The notes beneath the pieces are model-generated. The model had not been told where the DNA came from, searched no databases, and saw only the letters and a program-made list of their open reading frames with translations. From Amoebophrya sp. A120 (taxonomy: Eukaryota > Sar > Dinophyceae > Syndiniales > Amoebophryaceae), in contig CAJINV010000003.1 of NCBI GenBank assembly GCA_905178155.1, forward strand, positions 8,333,738-8,397,737: DNA of 64,000 nucleotides, read 5' to 3'. Of the stretch, positions 1-11,233 are shown piece by piece (position 1 is the stretch's first letter; every line of letters starts with the position of its first letter). The translations under genes were made by a program, and so were the position numbers.

Positions 1-58
1 CATGAGTCACCATTAATAACAGCCGCAAAGTACATAGCGTTCTCGCGCCTGATGCTAG

Positions 59-535
59 AAAGATCATCATCATCCCAATCAGTTTGTCGTGGCAGTGTAT
101 CGGTATCGCTACTTGCGTTTTCCTTCCTACGTTGGACTCTTTCCCGGAGAAACCGAAAGAATGCTCGGCGCGTCCAGAAGTTCGTCTTCGTCCTTCCTGA
201 TCAAGAAGCCAGGCAGCGACGAAGTGATTACTGCCGAGCTGTATCAAAAGTAAAAATATCTGGGTCTGGAAGAATGCAAGATTTGTCATGCATATTTCTC
301 ATGACCCATGATGCCTGTGGCTGTGCTGCATGCCCTAGCATCACAATTTTTTTGAGGGATTCTTGATGCCCATTCCGCATGACAAATGCCCTCTTCGCGT
401 AGCAAAAATTAGACCCTGTTTGCTGCTCATGCAACACAATTTTTTTAGTCATCGAAACGCAGCATCACAAGTTGCATTCTTCCAGACCCAGACATTTTTG
501 CATTTGATGAGCTGAAAGACAAGTTGATACTATGA
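59..535 (+). CDS. 3' end of an unidentified gene (partial)
   Basis: An open frame runs from base 59 to 241, is interrupted by an introner element (242-509) and resumes at 515 to a TGA at 533-535. Removing the element and one copy of the AGCTG repeat gives an ending that reads ...SFLIKKPGSDEVITAELKDKLIL. The stretch FLIKKPGSDEVITAEL looks like real protein, whereas the part before base 160 is uncertain. No family was recognised. The gene may begin left of the window or in an upstream exon, because no convincing start codon is present. Confidence 0.35.
242..509. mobile_element. Introner element, family A
   Basis: The element carries near-identical inverted ends of about 37 bp that include TCTGGGTCTGGAAGAATGCA on the left and its complement on the right. 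It is flanked by direct repeats AGCTG at 237-241 and 510-514 (six bases, GAGCTG, also match). Excision of the element plus one repeat restores the frame ...ITAELKDKL. It starts TATCAAAAG and ends TTTGATG. Confidence 0.85.
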
Positions 536-953
536 CAGAAACACCCCCCCCAGCGAACCGACGTCGACTCTCGTGCCCGCCGGGGGACAACCAGGATTGT
601 CCTAGTAAAGAGATGCGTGGCGTGTTTCGGAGATGAGAAAACAGGCTCAATAAAGGGATACGCAGGGAGGTATATGCATGCGTGCAGCAACACTGTATTT
701 TTGCCTGGTTCCATCATTAAGGTATAGGTAACATTTTAGGTCTGCGCAGCACCTCAGAAGCTTTGTTTTCGCCGATTTGTAGCTACTAAGATAGAAGGAC
801 GGAACTATTAGCGCAGATATGCAGTCGCCTAATGCGATGTTGAGATAGATTCGCGCACGTATGCTGCAGAAGCACCAAGACATCAGCGGCGAGAGTGCGG
901 TTTAATAATCGAGGGTTTGAGTTGCATAGCGAAATGACAAGCTAGCTCTGGAG
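536..953. other. Intergenic, no gene seen
   Basis: This 418-bp stretch separates the partial gene end from the histone gene. No frame looks like protein. It should hold the 3' UTR of the first gene and the promoter of the second. I saw no TATA-like or other recognisable signal. Confidence 0.4.
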
Positions 954-2710
954 ATGGAGGACGATGACTACGATGACGGCCTTGATTTTCTGCTGAAATC
1001 AAAGAAAAAATCGATCAAGGAGATATGGCTTGCTCATATGTTGCAATCTCAAGCGTTGCAATAGAGTCTGGAATTTGTCCTGCATCGGCAGTATGAGTAC
1101 CATACCGAGACTTGGGCTTTTCGCAGTGCAAATTTAGCCAGAATCGCATGGGATTTGGAGCTCGTTGCAGATCGTGCAACGCGACAGCTTCCAGACTCTA
1201 TTGTAACGTTTTACGTTGTAACCTCTGAGCGGGTTATAGGCGAAATTCATGAAGGAGAAGGAACAGAAGAATGAGAAGACGAAGAAAGACAAAAAGGGGA
1301 AGCATGGTACATTATTGGATGCCTGCCGCGTGCGAGTAGTTGGTTTCACTAATAGTAATATCAGTTTTGAAGATCAGTACTAAACAGGAGAGACCATTAT
1401 ACGGCAGAGCTCCGTGATGGAGCTTTGTGTTTAAAAATGTTGAGGTGACTGATCAGGGCGACGCCACAGTTCTTGTATAGATGTTGAGTTGACTCACGAA
1501 ATGAGTGAACACGCCTACGCCACCATCAATCCTTAAAAAGCAAAAACGCGGGCTGACCGAGCGGGGCTGATATTTCCGGTGGGACGGATACACACCCTGC
1601 TGAAGAACAAGGTTCCGGCTCAAGCACGGGTCGGAGGAACTGCGGCAGTGTTTTATCAATGTGAGTAAATATCCCTCCGCCATACTGCGACCTGATCTGT
1701 GTGGCACGATATCCGCACATCTCAGCTAAAGCTTAAGCCTCTTGACGGAGGCATCAATGCCTAGCTGCTTGACATAAGAACAGGAGCGTTTTCATCTGTT
1801 GATTGAACAATCTTAGAGACCAGCCATATTCATATAGCGCCCTCGCTACCATTTTTTTTGTGTGCGCAAATCACATCAATCAGCAACACAAATTTATTGC
1901 TCTTTGAGTATGGGGCGAGGGGACTTTTCCTCACAATATGTTTCAGGCCGCTGTCATGGAATATATGATGGCGGAATTGCTGGAGCTCTCTGGTAAGTTT
2001 TATCGCGGCCGGACTTGTCGTTGTCGCTTACTTATACTTGGTTTTGATCGCAAAGTCTTCGCCGCCACCACAACGATAGTACTGAAGTAGAAGGCCTCAA
2101 ATTTTCAGAATCCTCTTCATAATGTGAAATAACAAGAAGGCACAAAAGTCGACCATGCCAAAATGTTGAACTCGATACACATACATCTCCCTTATATGTC
2201 ACACCAGGCAACCATGCGAAACAAGCCAAGAAGAAGGACCGAGCACGCATTACGCCACAATTTCTGACTAAGGCCATCAAAACCGACAAGGAGTTTGACG
2301 AGTACTAGGATCTCTTACAACTAATTTTATTTTGCGAATTCTCCTCGTCCTCCTTGCATGATGTTGAAGGAAACACCAACTTCATAGTGAATCCAGGAGC
2401 CGAATCTTCACTATGTATGAAAGACTAAATCAGATTGCTGTCTCGCGCTATGCTTTCCGGAGGAGGCGTGATCCCGAAATCTGACAAAGATCTGAAGGAC
2501 ATCTACGGCGGGAAGAAGGGTGCTGCGGGTGCCAAATCAGGAATGAAAATGCCAGCGTCTGAGGAAAACAGTAAGGCGATGGGGGGCACCTTCCTGCCAG
2601 GGGCGCCCGCGGAACTCCCCGGTGGCGCAGTCGCGGGGGTAGACATGCTCGGCAGCGTGACCACAATTGGAGGCGTAGCTTCTGTGGGGCAGATGGGACC
2701 GGTTTCTTGA
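954..2710 (+). CDS. Histone H2A, H2A.Z-like variant, six exons
   Basis: Core nucleosomal histone. Predicted exons are 954-1023, 1244-1306, 1541-1653, 1944-1992, 2208-2301 and 2434-2710, which sum to 221 codons plus stop. Visible landmarks in order are the fold start [16 protein letters not shown], the segment [43 protein letters not shown], and the docking segment [10 protein letters not shown] followed by IYGGKKG. The RITP and GGGVIP motifs favour H2A.Z over canonical H2A. The N-tail is unusual: about 52 residues beginning [12 protein letters not shown] and then lysine-rich. The C-tail runs about 70 residues past GGGVIP. Introns 1307-1540, 1993-2207 and 2302-2433 are canonical GT-AG. The other two (1024-1238, 1654-1938) are introner elements. 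The first ATG after an in-frame stop was chosen as the start; the extreme N-terminus is the least certain part. Confidence 0.85.
1024..1238. mobile_element. Introner element in histone gene (N-tail)
   Basis: This 215-bp element has diverged inverted ends of about 50 bp sharing CAATAGAGTCTGGAA, a relative of family A. It starts TATGGC and ends GGTTATA. Direct repeats are GGAGA at 1019-1023 and GGCGA at 1239-1243 (4 of 5). Excision with one repeat joins the reading as ...SIKEKFMKEKE in frame. Confidence 0.8.
1654..1938. mobile_element. Introner element inside the histone fold
   Basis: This 285-bp element begins TATCAATGTGAGTAAA and ends CCTCACAATA. Its inverted ends are short and partly degenerate. 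Exact direct repeats TGTTT lie at 1649-1653 and 1939-1943. Excision with one repeat gives [12 protein letters not shown], exactly the length of the conserved H2A helix region. A good-looking donor, GTGAGTAA at 1661, would shift the frame and is not used in this model. Confidence 0.88.
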
Positions 2711-3637
2711 GCAGGGGCTGCTCGGTGGTGCAGCGGTGCAGGAGAAAAAAGCGAACAGGAGTTGCTTATTACGATTTTGTCGTACATCGACATGCACGGA
2801 TACATCATGCATCGCTCTGCGACTTCGAATTCCGTGCGAGTCTAAGGGTACGTGATGAATCCTCAGCGTAGAAGATGTAGCAGGTCAATACCATTTTGCT
2901 TTTTACTTATTTTTGTAGAGCTGTTTCTTTTATTACTTCTTTGTGGCTCATTTAAGATACTCGCCTTTTTTGCGACTTTTCTAATTGGAGAATGTGTTGT
3001 AGTAGAACAGTTTGTCTACAGTCAGAAAGATGAGTAAAGATACTCGGGGGTGGAATTTTGGTATGTATTGCATCTTTGATTATGTGGACCACGACCTGGG
3101 GCTGGGCGAGGAGCTGGAGCGGTACAGAAAAAGAAGGCGTGTTTTCCTAGTTCACGCTATCATTATCAACCCACGCAATGCTGGTTGCGGGGGAAAAAAT
3201 GATCAGAGTTGACTGAAAACAGACAGCAAATATCTGTATACGTTTTCTTTCTGGATCTGGACGGAGATGAAAGTGGTTCCTGAGCCGTTTGGTGAGGGTG
3301 AGCCCTCTCGAGCAGGCATGGTAAGAGTGGCCCCGGGCTCTTCGGGCGATTAATGTTGCTGCTCCGCGTAGGTTTCGAGCCTAGCATTGAGTCCTTTGTT
3401 AACTACTAATTTATCGGAGGTAACTACGCGGTCGCGTTGCATGCTTGATCAATATGAAGCAATTTGGGGGAGCGCTAACTGAGTCCTTTAGTCACAGCCC
3501 CCCGGTCTGAACATCTTCATGTATTTATTACTACTTCGTTCTAAAATATTTATACGTATACCTTCGTGCTGACAGAGACTCGTGGCAATGGGAAATAAAT
3601 GAATTTTGCGCAGATGACCAGCAGTATATAAGAGATC
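2711..3637. other. Intergenic, no supported gene
   Basis: Two short open frames exist (2852-3037, hydrophobic; 3012-3212). Neither has recognisable motifs or splice context that extends it. I treat the stretch as the 3' UTR of the histone gene plus the promoter of the next gene. Confidence 0.35.
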
Positions 3638-6307
3638 ATGGCAGTGAATCCAGGAGGGAAAAGTCCTTACATGGACCCTGTGCGTCTGTTGGCTCGTGAC
3701 TACCTCAGGCTCTTCCGGACAAAGTATCGCGATCATGCGCGGCCTGGTGTGGTGTTTCGTCTACCGTGGGCAAGGTTTCTTCCCCCAATCATTTTTCGTG
3801 ACTACAGACTGGTTGCCGAACTGTGTTGCCGCGGACCGCTGTATGCAGTAAAGCAGTTCCTCTTCCGCTCGAAGTTGTTCGGGCTGGTTGCGCAGCTCGT
3901 CCTGCTGATTCTGCTGGCCTTTCCCCGCGAAATATTGCAACTAGTGTTGCCTTATCAAATGCAAATACTTGTAATATGTCTGGGTCGGGAACCATAGCGA
4001 CCCTCTTCGTTGGTCATGCATCGTTCTGCGCATCATGAAGCAATGGTCCTCGTCGAAAGCATGACAGGTTTGGAAGAAGCTTCGCGATGCCTGCTAGCCC
4101 GCATGAGAAACTCGCTTTTTACATGGCAGTAAAGAAATGGGATGGAGCTATTCCTGGGGCTCATGCACTAGAAGAGCTTGACCTAAACCTAATGTTCCCG
4201 AGATCGTGCACCATCAAGGCATCGGTCGCAAAGTGGATGATGCATTTGTGGGCTGAGGTGTAAAAAAATTGCCGGCGGTCACGCAATTATACTGATTCTG
4301 ATTTTGCTTTTCCTTTTTGTGTGATCCGGACGGGACTCAGCACCACAGCTTTGCAAAGCATTCTTCCAGGCCTAGACGACCTATTTGCGAAAATGCATAT
4401 GCCGTTGGTGGAACAGACTCTGCAGTCGCACGTCTCAGCGTACTTACAGCAGTGGGTGCAGTCTTCCCCTTGGACCTCCAACGCTGTGGCACGGTTTGCG
4501 GGCAACCTGGGCTTTCGTGTCTTTCACCGCATGAAAAACTTCGTGGAGCGCAGCGCCGACTCACTCGACGAGCGATTGGGGCGTTCGAAATATTTTGCAA
4601 GTGACCTGGTCGTATCAAATTCAAATGTAAAAATGTCTGGGTCTGGAAGAGCCATGCTGCTTTTGCACGACACAGAAGGTCTGGCATGGAAGCTTTAGCA
4701 TCACAGGTTTCGAGAAGCTTCCGCAATGCCGAATCCGCATGACAAATGCCCCATTTTGGTGACAGAAAGCGGGCAGCTTTTTCTGCCTATGCATGAGAGA
4801 TTTTTATGTGTTGTGAAATGCGCATCACAGGTTGCATTCTTCCAGACCCAGACATTTTTTCATTTGATAGGTCGCGCGGGTGTTTCATGTGGACGACGAC
4901 GCAGCGGATACCGCAAATTTTTTTCTGCACAACCTCCACTGGATTTGTGCGTCGACCTCCGCGGTCGCGCTGCTGGCTTGCGACGCGGTCTACAACACGT
5001 TTTTTTTTGCATATTGTGACCGCGACCTTTCGACTTTTCTGCGTGAGACTCTGCTCTCGCTGGCCGTGGTGTGTGGAGGAGGCGGTACGTTCGTTGTCAG
5101 AAAGCTCTTGGCGCTGTTCGTGTCGCACCTGCCCGCAGGCAGCACATCTTCACGACGACCAGAGGAGCGGACAGCGACAAGTGTCGGAGGAGCTGTAGTT
5201 GAAGAGGACAAGGCACAGCCTCGCTTGTTGGTGGAGGTGGAACAACCAGGAACCGATCATGCGCGAAAAGTAGAACCAGCAGAGATGAACAAAATAGCAT
5301 CGGCGACATCGTCAAAGCGCCCGCCGGGGGGCGAGAGCGGTACCACTGCCACCAGCAGCAGCTCTTCGGAAAATTATAAACAGCTAGAACAACCGAAAGG
5401 CCAAGTAGAAGATGCCTGGCGCGCCGCGAAGAGCAGCGCAACAGCGACGCGGCTCCAGCAGTCTACGTTGTTCACGACGACACATCAGCAAGACGAGCAG
5501 CTGGCTTGGCATGCCAAGACATCGCGGCGCAGGAAGGCTACATTGAAAGACTTCGAACCTGACGAAGCGGAACCAGATGCGGAGGGGACCGAAGAAAAAG
5601 AGCAGTCCCCGGCGTCGTCTAGCTCTTTTGTTGACGTGATGGAGCCTATTGATCTGTTCCAAGTCGGCCTGACTGTACTGAGCACGTGTGTGGGAGGCTT
5701 GATCGGGCTGGAAGCCGGAGAGCGGTGCTTCGACGGCGTCTTTGGCGACCGGCAGCAGCAGCGCGAAGCGAAAGATTATCGCCTGCTTGGGCTGCCAGGG
5801 GGCAGGTGTCACGCCACGACCGCGGAAATACTCAGTCAGTACGTGAAGGAAAGTGAAAAAGTTGTCTCGCTGGACGAGTACGTGAGGGAAAGTGAGAAAA
5901 GCTTGTCCACCTCCGGTGGTAGATCCTCGCCAAGAGCTTCGAGCAGCGACACGACGGATGAAGGTGGTGCGCAAGCCACAGGTGGTAGTTTAAGTTCTGG
6001 GGAGAAAGAAGTCATCGAAGATTGTGTGTCTACTGCAGCGACAACGACCTCGTCTTCAACTTCATCGTGGGTACGGGAGTTCGACGACAGTGGGCCATCC
6101 TCCGGCTGCTCGGGATGCCAGGTGGCGGCCCGCCTTCGGTTTATTGACCTCAGTTCTGCAATGGAGCGAATCGGTGCGGAGCGTGGATTGTTTCTCGAGG
6201 GTGCCGACGTCCTCCCGTTTACGATACCGGAGGGTGGAAGAGCGGGCAGATCAGGAGCCCCCGGTGCTGGTCTAGCTAAGGAACGCATGATACTTTCGAA
6301 ACTCTGA
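3638..6307 (+). CDS. Predicted multi-pass membrane protein, unknown family
   Basis: Three exons (3638-3952, 4405-4612, 4875-6307) sum to 651 codons plus stop after removal of two introner elements. The start ATG at 3638 gives MAVNPGGKSPYMDPVRLLARDYLRLF. Hydrophobic segments include LFGLVAQLVLLILLAFP in exon 1 and ICASTSAVALLACDAVYNTFFF and SLAVVCGGGGTFVVRKLLALFV in exon 3. The rest of exon 3 is acidic and serine-rich, probably disordered, ending with FIDLSSAMERIGAERGLFL. A weakly hydrophobic stretch, LFQVGLTVLSTCVGGLIGL, lies near residue 430. I recognise no family; a mitochondrial-carrier-like fold is conceivable but unproven. Exon 1 to exon 2 depends on a diverged element with an imperfect repeat, so that join is the weakest. 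Confidence 0.6.
3953..4399. mobile_element. Introner element, diverged family A
   Basis: The left end TATCAAATGCAAATACTTG with GTCTGGGTC matches family A. The right end contains GCATTCTTCCAGGCCTAGAC, nearly the same as other family A right ends. Direct repeats are TGCCT at 3948-3952 and TGCCG at 4400-4404. Internal sequence 4060-4120 resembles the interior of the neighbouring element. Excision with one repeat joins ...QLVLPLVEQTLQ in frame. Confidence 0.65.
4613..4869. mobile_element. Introner element, family A, GT-AG compatible
   Basis: This 257-bp element carries TIRs with GTCTGGGTCTGGAAGA on the left and its complement on the right. Exact direct repeats GGTCG lie at 4608-4612 and 4870-4874. 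Because the repeat begins and ends with G, the boundary also reads as GT...AG (4612-4870). Both exact excision and GT-AG splicing keep the frame, the latter adding one valine codon. Confidence 0.9.
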
Positions 6308-7154
6308 AGCGGACAATCAATGAGATTCCAAACGAGTATGATCATGTCGTGCCGCACGCAGCGGCGGGGGCGTCGTGCCTGCTAATTGCACATCGCCCAC
6401 CTGCAGCGGCTTGTTCGTCCACGTGCAACCGTGTTTCTAACTCTCGGTAGGATCAGTACCTCATCATCAGATCATTTTTATTTCGCGAAACGTGGACGAC
6501 ACCGGAACCGGATGCGGATCTCCTCTTCAAAATTCAACGACGAGTGTCGCCATGGCGAACTGAACCATGATCACCGTGAGATTTGTATTAAAAAAGAAGA
6601 AGTAGAACAAGCAAAGCGGATTCATTGCATTTCTCGGTCTCGTCGTGCGTGGATGCGTCTACATACTGTGGATGTACTATCTTTCAGTAATGTATTAATG
6701 TCGGTTTTGCGATTGCGTTGGATCATCTTCATCGTCATCGATGGAGCTTGCCAAAGTTCGCAGTAGGATATTAAGCGAATGAAAAGGAGAACTCCAAACG
6801 ATCATCCTTATTTTATGAAAAGGTAAAGGAGAACTCCTATTTTAGATCTCAATCTCTCTCTACCTGCAAGAGGCGAACGCATCAGGGTAGGTACTCAAAC
6901 AAGGTCGTGAAGTTCGGTACGTCAAGCAGCAAAGCGAGGATATTATCAACCATGATACACAAACTACTTTTTTTGATAGAATACAAACATGGATTGCGAA
7001 AGCATAGTTTATTACAGCAAGAAAAAATAGACGGGACAATGAGACCACAAGTTTCAGAAAAGCTGAATGAATTTCCGGGTGAACACGAAGCGCAGGAATA
7101 ATTCTCCCACATCTGGTATTTGCTTCCACCTGAGAATATTATTGGTGTAGAAGG
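6308..7154. other. Intergenic, no supported gene
   Basis: About 850 bp with only short open frames and no protein-like composition. A direct repeat of GAAAAGGAGAACTCC-like sequence occurs near 6780-6840. It probably holds UTRs and promoter sequence. Confidence 0.35.
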
Positions 7155-10100
7155 ATGGCGCCTCGTAAGAAGCAGCGTTTAATATTTCTTCTGCGCAAGA
7201 AAATGAAAAAGAAGGGAGTAAGCCTAAGCCATCAGACTCAGAGAATTACAACTACGTCGCCCCCGCGGCTGCCACATCATCTACATTGGAAGACCCCCTC
7301 GCTCTGCAGAGAGGCCGCTACTGCTCTGCCCACAATCTCAATCTGCAGGCGGACCACGACTGGGCTCCGAGGTGGACGAGAATTTTGCTCTCCGTCGAGG
7401 TCAGGCGAGACGAATTGGAAGGCTGCAGCAGATAAGTGTTGGGCGCTCGCTAAACAAATATCAACCTTGCAAGATAAAGAAGTAGCCACTCAGCACCGTG
7501 AGGCGAACAAAGAGCGTCAATCTGCGGAGGCGTATGTCGGTGAGATTGCCGAGATAATACAGCAACTAGCAGTAGAAGTACCATGCTATCGATACGCTCG
7601 TGTTCGTCCACCTGGACGCGGCCCGACCGCCAGACATGGACATCAAATAGCGGAAAAGAACACAGTTTCTTGCTCTATTAAAACGCTGGGCGCGCGTCTA
7701 GTGTGCAATTTGGTGTGGGCGGTCTCCGTTGCTGCGGAGTGGTGTCTTGTCTCGAGCGCCCCCGCCTCGGCTTCTTCGGTGCTGGTCCCTGAGAAAATTA
7801 GAGTCGACAAGAACCACGTGCTTGAACAAGAATATTATGAGACAAGACCAGTCCGTCTCCGTGTCCGTCTGGCGTTTTTCTTGGGCTGGATGCGAGAGAT
7901 GCATGACGATTGTGTGAAACACCGCTTTCTCGGTGTAGGACGATTGCTCTGCGAGAGACGCAGCAAGAGGACCGTTTTTGCCGGATTCGAGGTTGGCCGA
8001 CAGCACGAAGAACAAGGGGCACGGTCTTTTTTCTCGCCCGCACAAATGGCCACGATTTGCGAATCGTATCAGCGATTCGCACCTGAACTTGATGATTTGC
8101 TTTTAGACCTCGCAGCTGAGGTGACTAGTGCCTGCGATTTTGTGCCGACGTCCACCCGGGATGAGCAAGCGAATGCGCGCCGGTGGAGCAATAACTCATG
8201 CGACGCACCAGAGCTGGACCTCCTGGACGCGGATGCGGATCAGGGTGAAGAAAGACCCGTTCTTGATGCCAAGGAGATATGTATTCGGGAGCGAAGCGAG
8301 CCTTCCGCTTCAGGACCGACAGCACGTCGACTCAAGGATGGGCAACATCAAGCAGATGAAACTGAAGGTGAAGCTGCCAATCGTGCAAATACATATTGTC
8401 GCATGTCGCTGTGCTTTTTGAAGGCCGCCGGACGTCTCGCCAAAAAGGGAAGGGTGACCAAAAACGCGCTGGGTACGATTTCCCGCAAGCTGATGGTGCA
8501 ACTTTTACTAGGCTGCTCTAGGACTACCTCTATTGACGTATCAACACATCAGCATATTGTTCCAAAAACAAAATCCGTTTCTCGGTCGTGCCTTGGCCTT
8601 GTCCGGCGCAATAATCGGGAGTCGACGCGCACTACCGGTACTGGCGAGGACTGGCGAACAAGTAGTTTTCGGCTACAACCAGCGCGTAGTACAATTTTTG
8701 CAGGCACAGAGTCAGAGGGAGCAAGTTTCTCCTTCTCGACTCCCCTTCTTCAACGCGCGAGTCAGCGTCACCTGACGCTGCTGGCGCATGCTCTGGCAAG
8801 CACAGGCGTGGTGTCGAACATTGTGTTGAGAATCGTGGTTCCCTGCTTTGTATGAACTGCAAACGCATCGCACTACGTAGTAATTGCAATACAAATTAGC
8901 TCAGCCTCAGCATTATAAATGGAATCTGTCATGCTGTTTTACCGTTGAGATGGAGATGCATGGCTGCGATTGCTACGAATGCGATACTTTTGCACAGGAT
9001 ACTTTGCGTACGAGCAGATGGACGGCCAGGGGTTGAGCAATGCCCTCTGGGCGTGGGGGACTGCACTCCGCTACGAGGCACAGGAGGAGATGGAACGAGA
9101 TGGCAGCGGATTTATTCCGGTACGTCATACAACTGGAGATCTTCAAGATGATCCTCTTTGTCAACATAGTAAGACTAACAAGTGCTCCTCTGAACAAGAA
9201 GAGGGAGATCATCCACAGCTGGAATCTTCTGCGTCATCGTTCTACATGACAGAGAAGCATGCTGAGCTTGTGCTATCGCGGTTGCGCCGCGGTTTGAAGA
9301 TTCCAGGAGGACGGTGGTCGTGCAAAAATGCCGTGGTGCGCGAAGGCTCGGGGTGGAGAACAAGTTTTTCGCCTGTCAGTGTTTCTTGTGCTGGTCCTCG
9401 TCCTCGCGCTACACCACTGGTCGTGTCGCCACAAGGGCTGAGTAATATCGCTTGGGCACTGGCATACTTGACAAGAGCTGCGACGGGGTGGCATGCCGAC
9501 GATTTTGGCGGAAAGTTTTCCGTGGAAGTGCCGCCGCCACCCCGGGTGAACAAGCGAAAGTCTGCCTTACTGACGAAGAAACAGGACGCCTGCAGTTCTG
9601 CGGTCGAGGAACTATTTGTACCGCCCGTTTTGATTGGTAGCCTGGTGCAGACTCTCTGTGATCTGGCGGGGCAACAAGCGCAACAAATAAACTCGCGGCA
9701 ACAAGAACAGGCTTCGGCTGCACCGTCAAATAAAGAGGTCCTTTGGCAGACGCAGGAGCTGAGTATTTTCGTTTGGGCCATTGGAAAAATGGCCGTGCGC
9801 GCAGCTGTTTCGCCCTCGTCGCAGGTACTTGCTACTAGGGTCGATAGAAACTACTGTCCCGATGGAGAACGAACAAGTTCAAGTGTTGTCCGGGACGCGG
9901 GATCCTTGGCTAGAAGTATCCGCTTTGCTTTAACTGCCCTGTTGTGTGGTTCTACAGCGATTGCAAGTACTTCCACTTCGAGAGTGACAAATGCGGCTGG
10001 CCCGGACAACCCAGCCTTGTTCTGGTCTGCGCAGAGCCAGGCAAATTTGCTTTCTGGTTGCACAGCGCTGTCCTTTCGCCACAGCTGTTTCCTTCGTCGT

Positions 10101-10664
10101 TTTCTCCGAGAGGTGGTGTTGCCTTTTTCGTCCCCTGGAAGCAGTACTAGTTGTGCAGAACGAAGTCTCCGGGTCTACTGCACAGGAGATCATGAAGAAC
10201 GGAATGCACACACGACTACTGGTCGTCCTGCTATGGAAGGAGGTCTACTGTGTAATTCCCCACCGACGCAAACCGCAGCGCCAGCCCGAGTTGTGAGCTC
10301 GCTGTACACTGCCAAGGAGCTTGTCGTCATATTGCACGCCTACGCTCTCTGGATGGCTGAACAAGGTTACTTTCTTTGTGACGACGAGAAGATGTTTACT
10401 ACAGCTCCATGTAAGCAAAACGCAAGAGGAGCCCGCTCACGTTCCTAATTACCAAATGCGTCCTTTGGCTGGCAGCTGCTTGTTATTCGATGCTTTATCA
10501 TTTGTTGTGTTGTATTTGTAGGTCATGGCTCGGCAAAGCTACTTGATCTGGGGGAAGAACAAATGATGAGGATTGGACGATCAGAGTCAGAGCCCCGAAA
10601 AAACTTTGATTCCACGCCCAGGCGCAGGAAGAAAGAAAGAAATAAAGACGATCACAGTCGCTGA
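7155..10664 (+). CDS. HPR/OPR-like helical repeat protein, probably organellar RNA-binding
   Basis: Three exons (7155-8850, 9007-10410, 10522-10664) sum to 1080 codons plus stop. The diagnostic sequence is a degenerate helical repeat: QGLSNALWAWGTAL, QGLSNIAWALAYL, QELSIFVWAIGKM and AKELVVILHAYALWM, plus the weaker RHLTLLAHALAS. Such LSNxAWA repeats are typical of the heptatricopeptide/FASTK-RAP families, which bind organelle transcripts in alveolates and algae. No C-terminal RAP domain is obvious. Exons 1 and 2 are split by a family D introner. Intron 10411-10521 is canonical GTAAGC...TGTAG and opens a basic C-tail ending RRRKKERNKDDHSR. The start ATG at 7155 gives a basic N-terminus (MAPRKKQRLIFLLRKK) that could be a targeting signal. 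Confidence 0.7.
8851..9001. mobile_element. Introner element, family D
   Basis: This 151-bp element begins TATGAACTGCAAACGCATCGCAC and ends GCGATACTTTTGCACAGGATA, inverted copies of each other with mismatches. Exact direct repeats CTTTG lie at 8846-8850 and 9002-9006. Excision with one repeat joins PCF and AYEQMDGQGLSN in frame. No GT-AG pair fits both borders. Confidence 0.9.
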
Positions 10665-11233
10665 CTTTCCTTACAACTGATCCAAATGCAGCTAATGCTC
10701 AAGCCCATATGTAGGCTTAGTGTATGAAGAGACAAAACCCAGAGCGCTCTTCGATGTTGATCTGGGAAAATGTTGATCTGCTGGGAAAAATACCCCTGTC
10801 GAGTAGAAACCCGATGATCATGATAGATTCAGCCAAATCAACGAGCTGGTATACTATATACGACATCTGAGGGCAGAAGGTGAAGATCATGATCTTGATC
10901 ATACATGACGTGTTGTTGTGGACAGCGATGATGATCAGAGCAGTGCCACAGGATCATTTCCCTCCATCATAATCATTCAGTTCAGGTCATTCCCTAGGGA
11001 TAAGTTCCTGGAACTTTGTTTACAGCCCCGGTGGTCTTGTGAAGATAGAACCACCATTCATTTACGTAAAGGAAGAAAGCGCTTTATTGAATTCATCTTG
11101 ATCTAGATCTTCTCGCATTTTTTTACAACAAAGCAAGACTAATAACGAGCACTGAAACTTCTTTGACCACAGAGCCACTTGCTGTTGATTACACTAGTAT
11201 CCGACGAAACATTTTTTATCTGAAAAAACCAGA
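10665..11233. other. Intergenic, no gene seen
   Basis: About 570 bp. There is a small direct repeat of ATGTTGATCTG-like sequence at 10752-10782. I see no protein-like frame. Confidence 0.35.

Noticed and set aside
3320-3390. tRNA-like phrase with GTTTCGAGCC
   Set aside because: Only a loop-like motif is present. I could not build acceptor, D and anticodon stems around it.
4087-4340. An extra exon 4087-4259 plus a canonical 81-bp intron 4260-4340 in the membrane protein gene
   Set aside because: The frame works, but the stretch 4060-4120 matches introner interior and 4355-4375 matches the family A right end, so a single 447-bp element is the better explanation.
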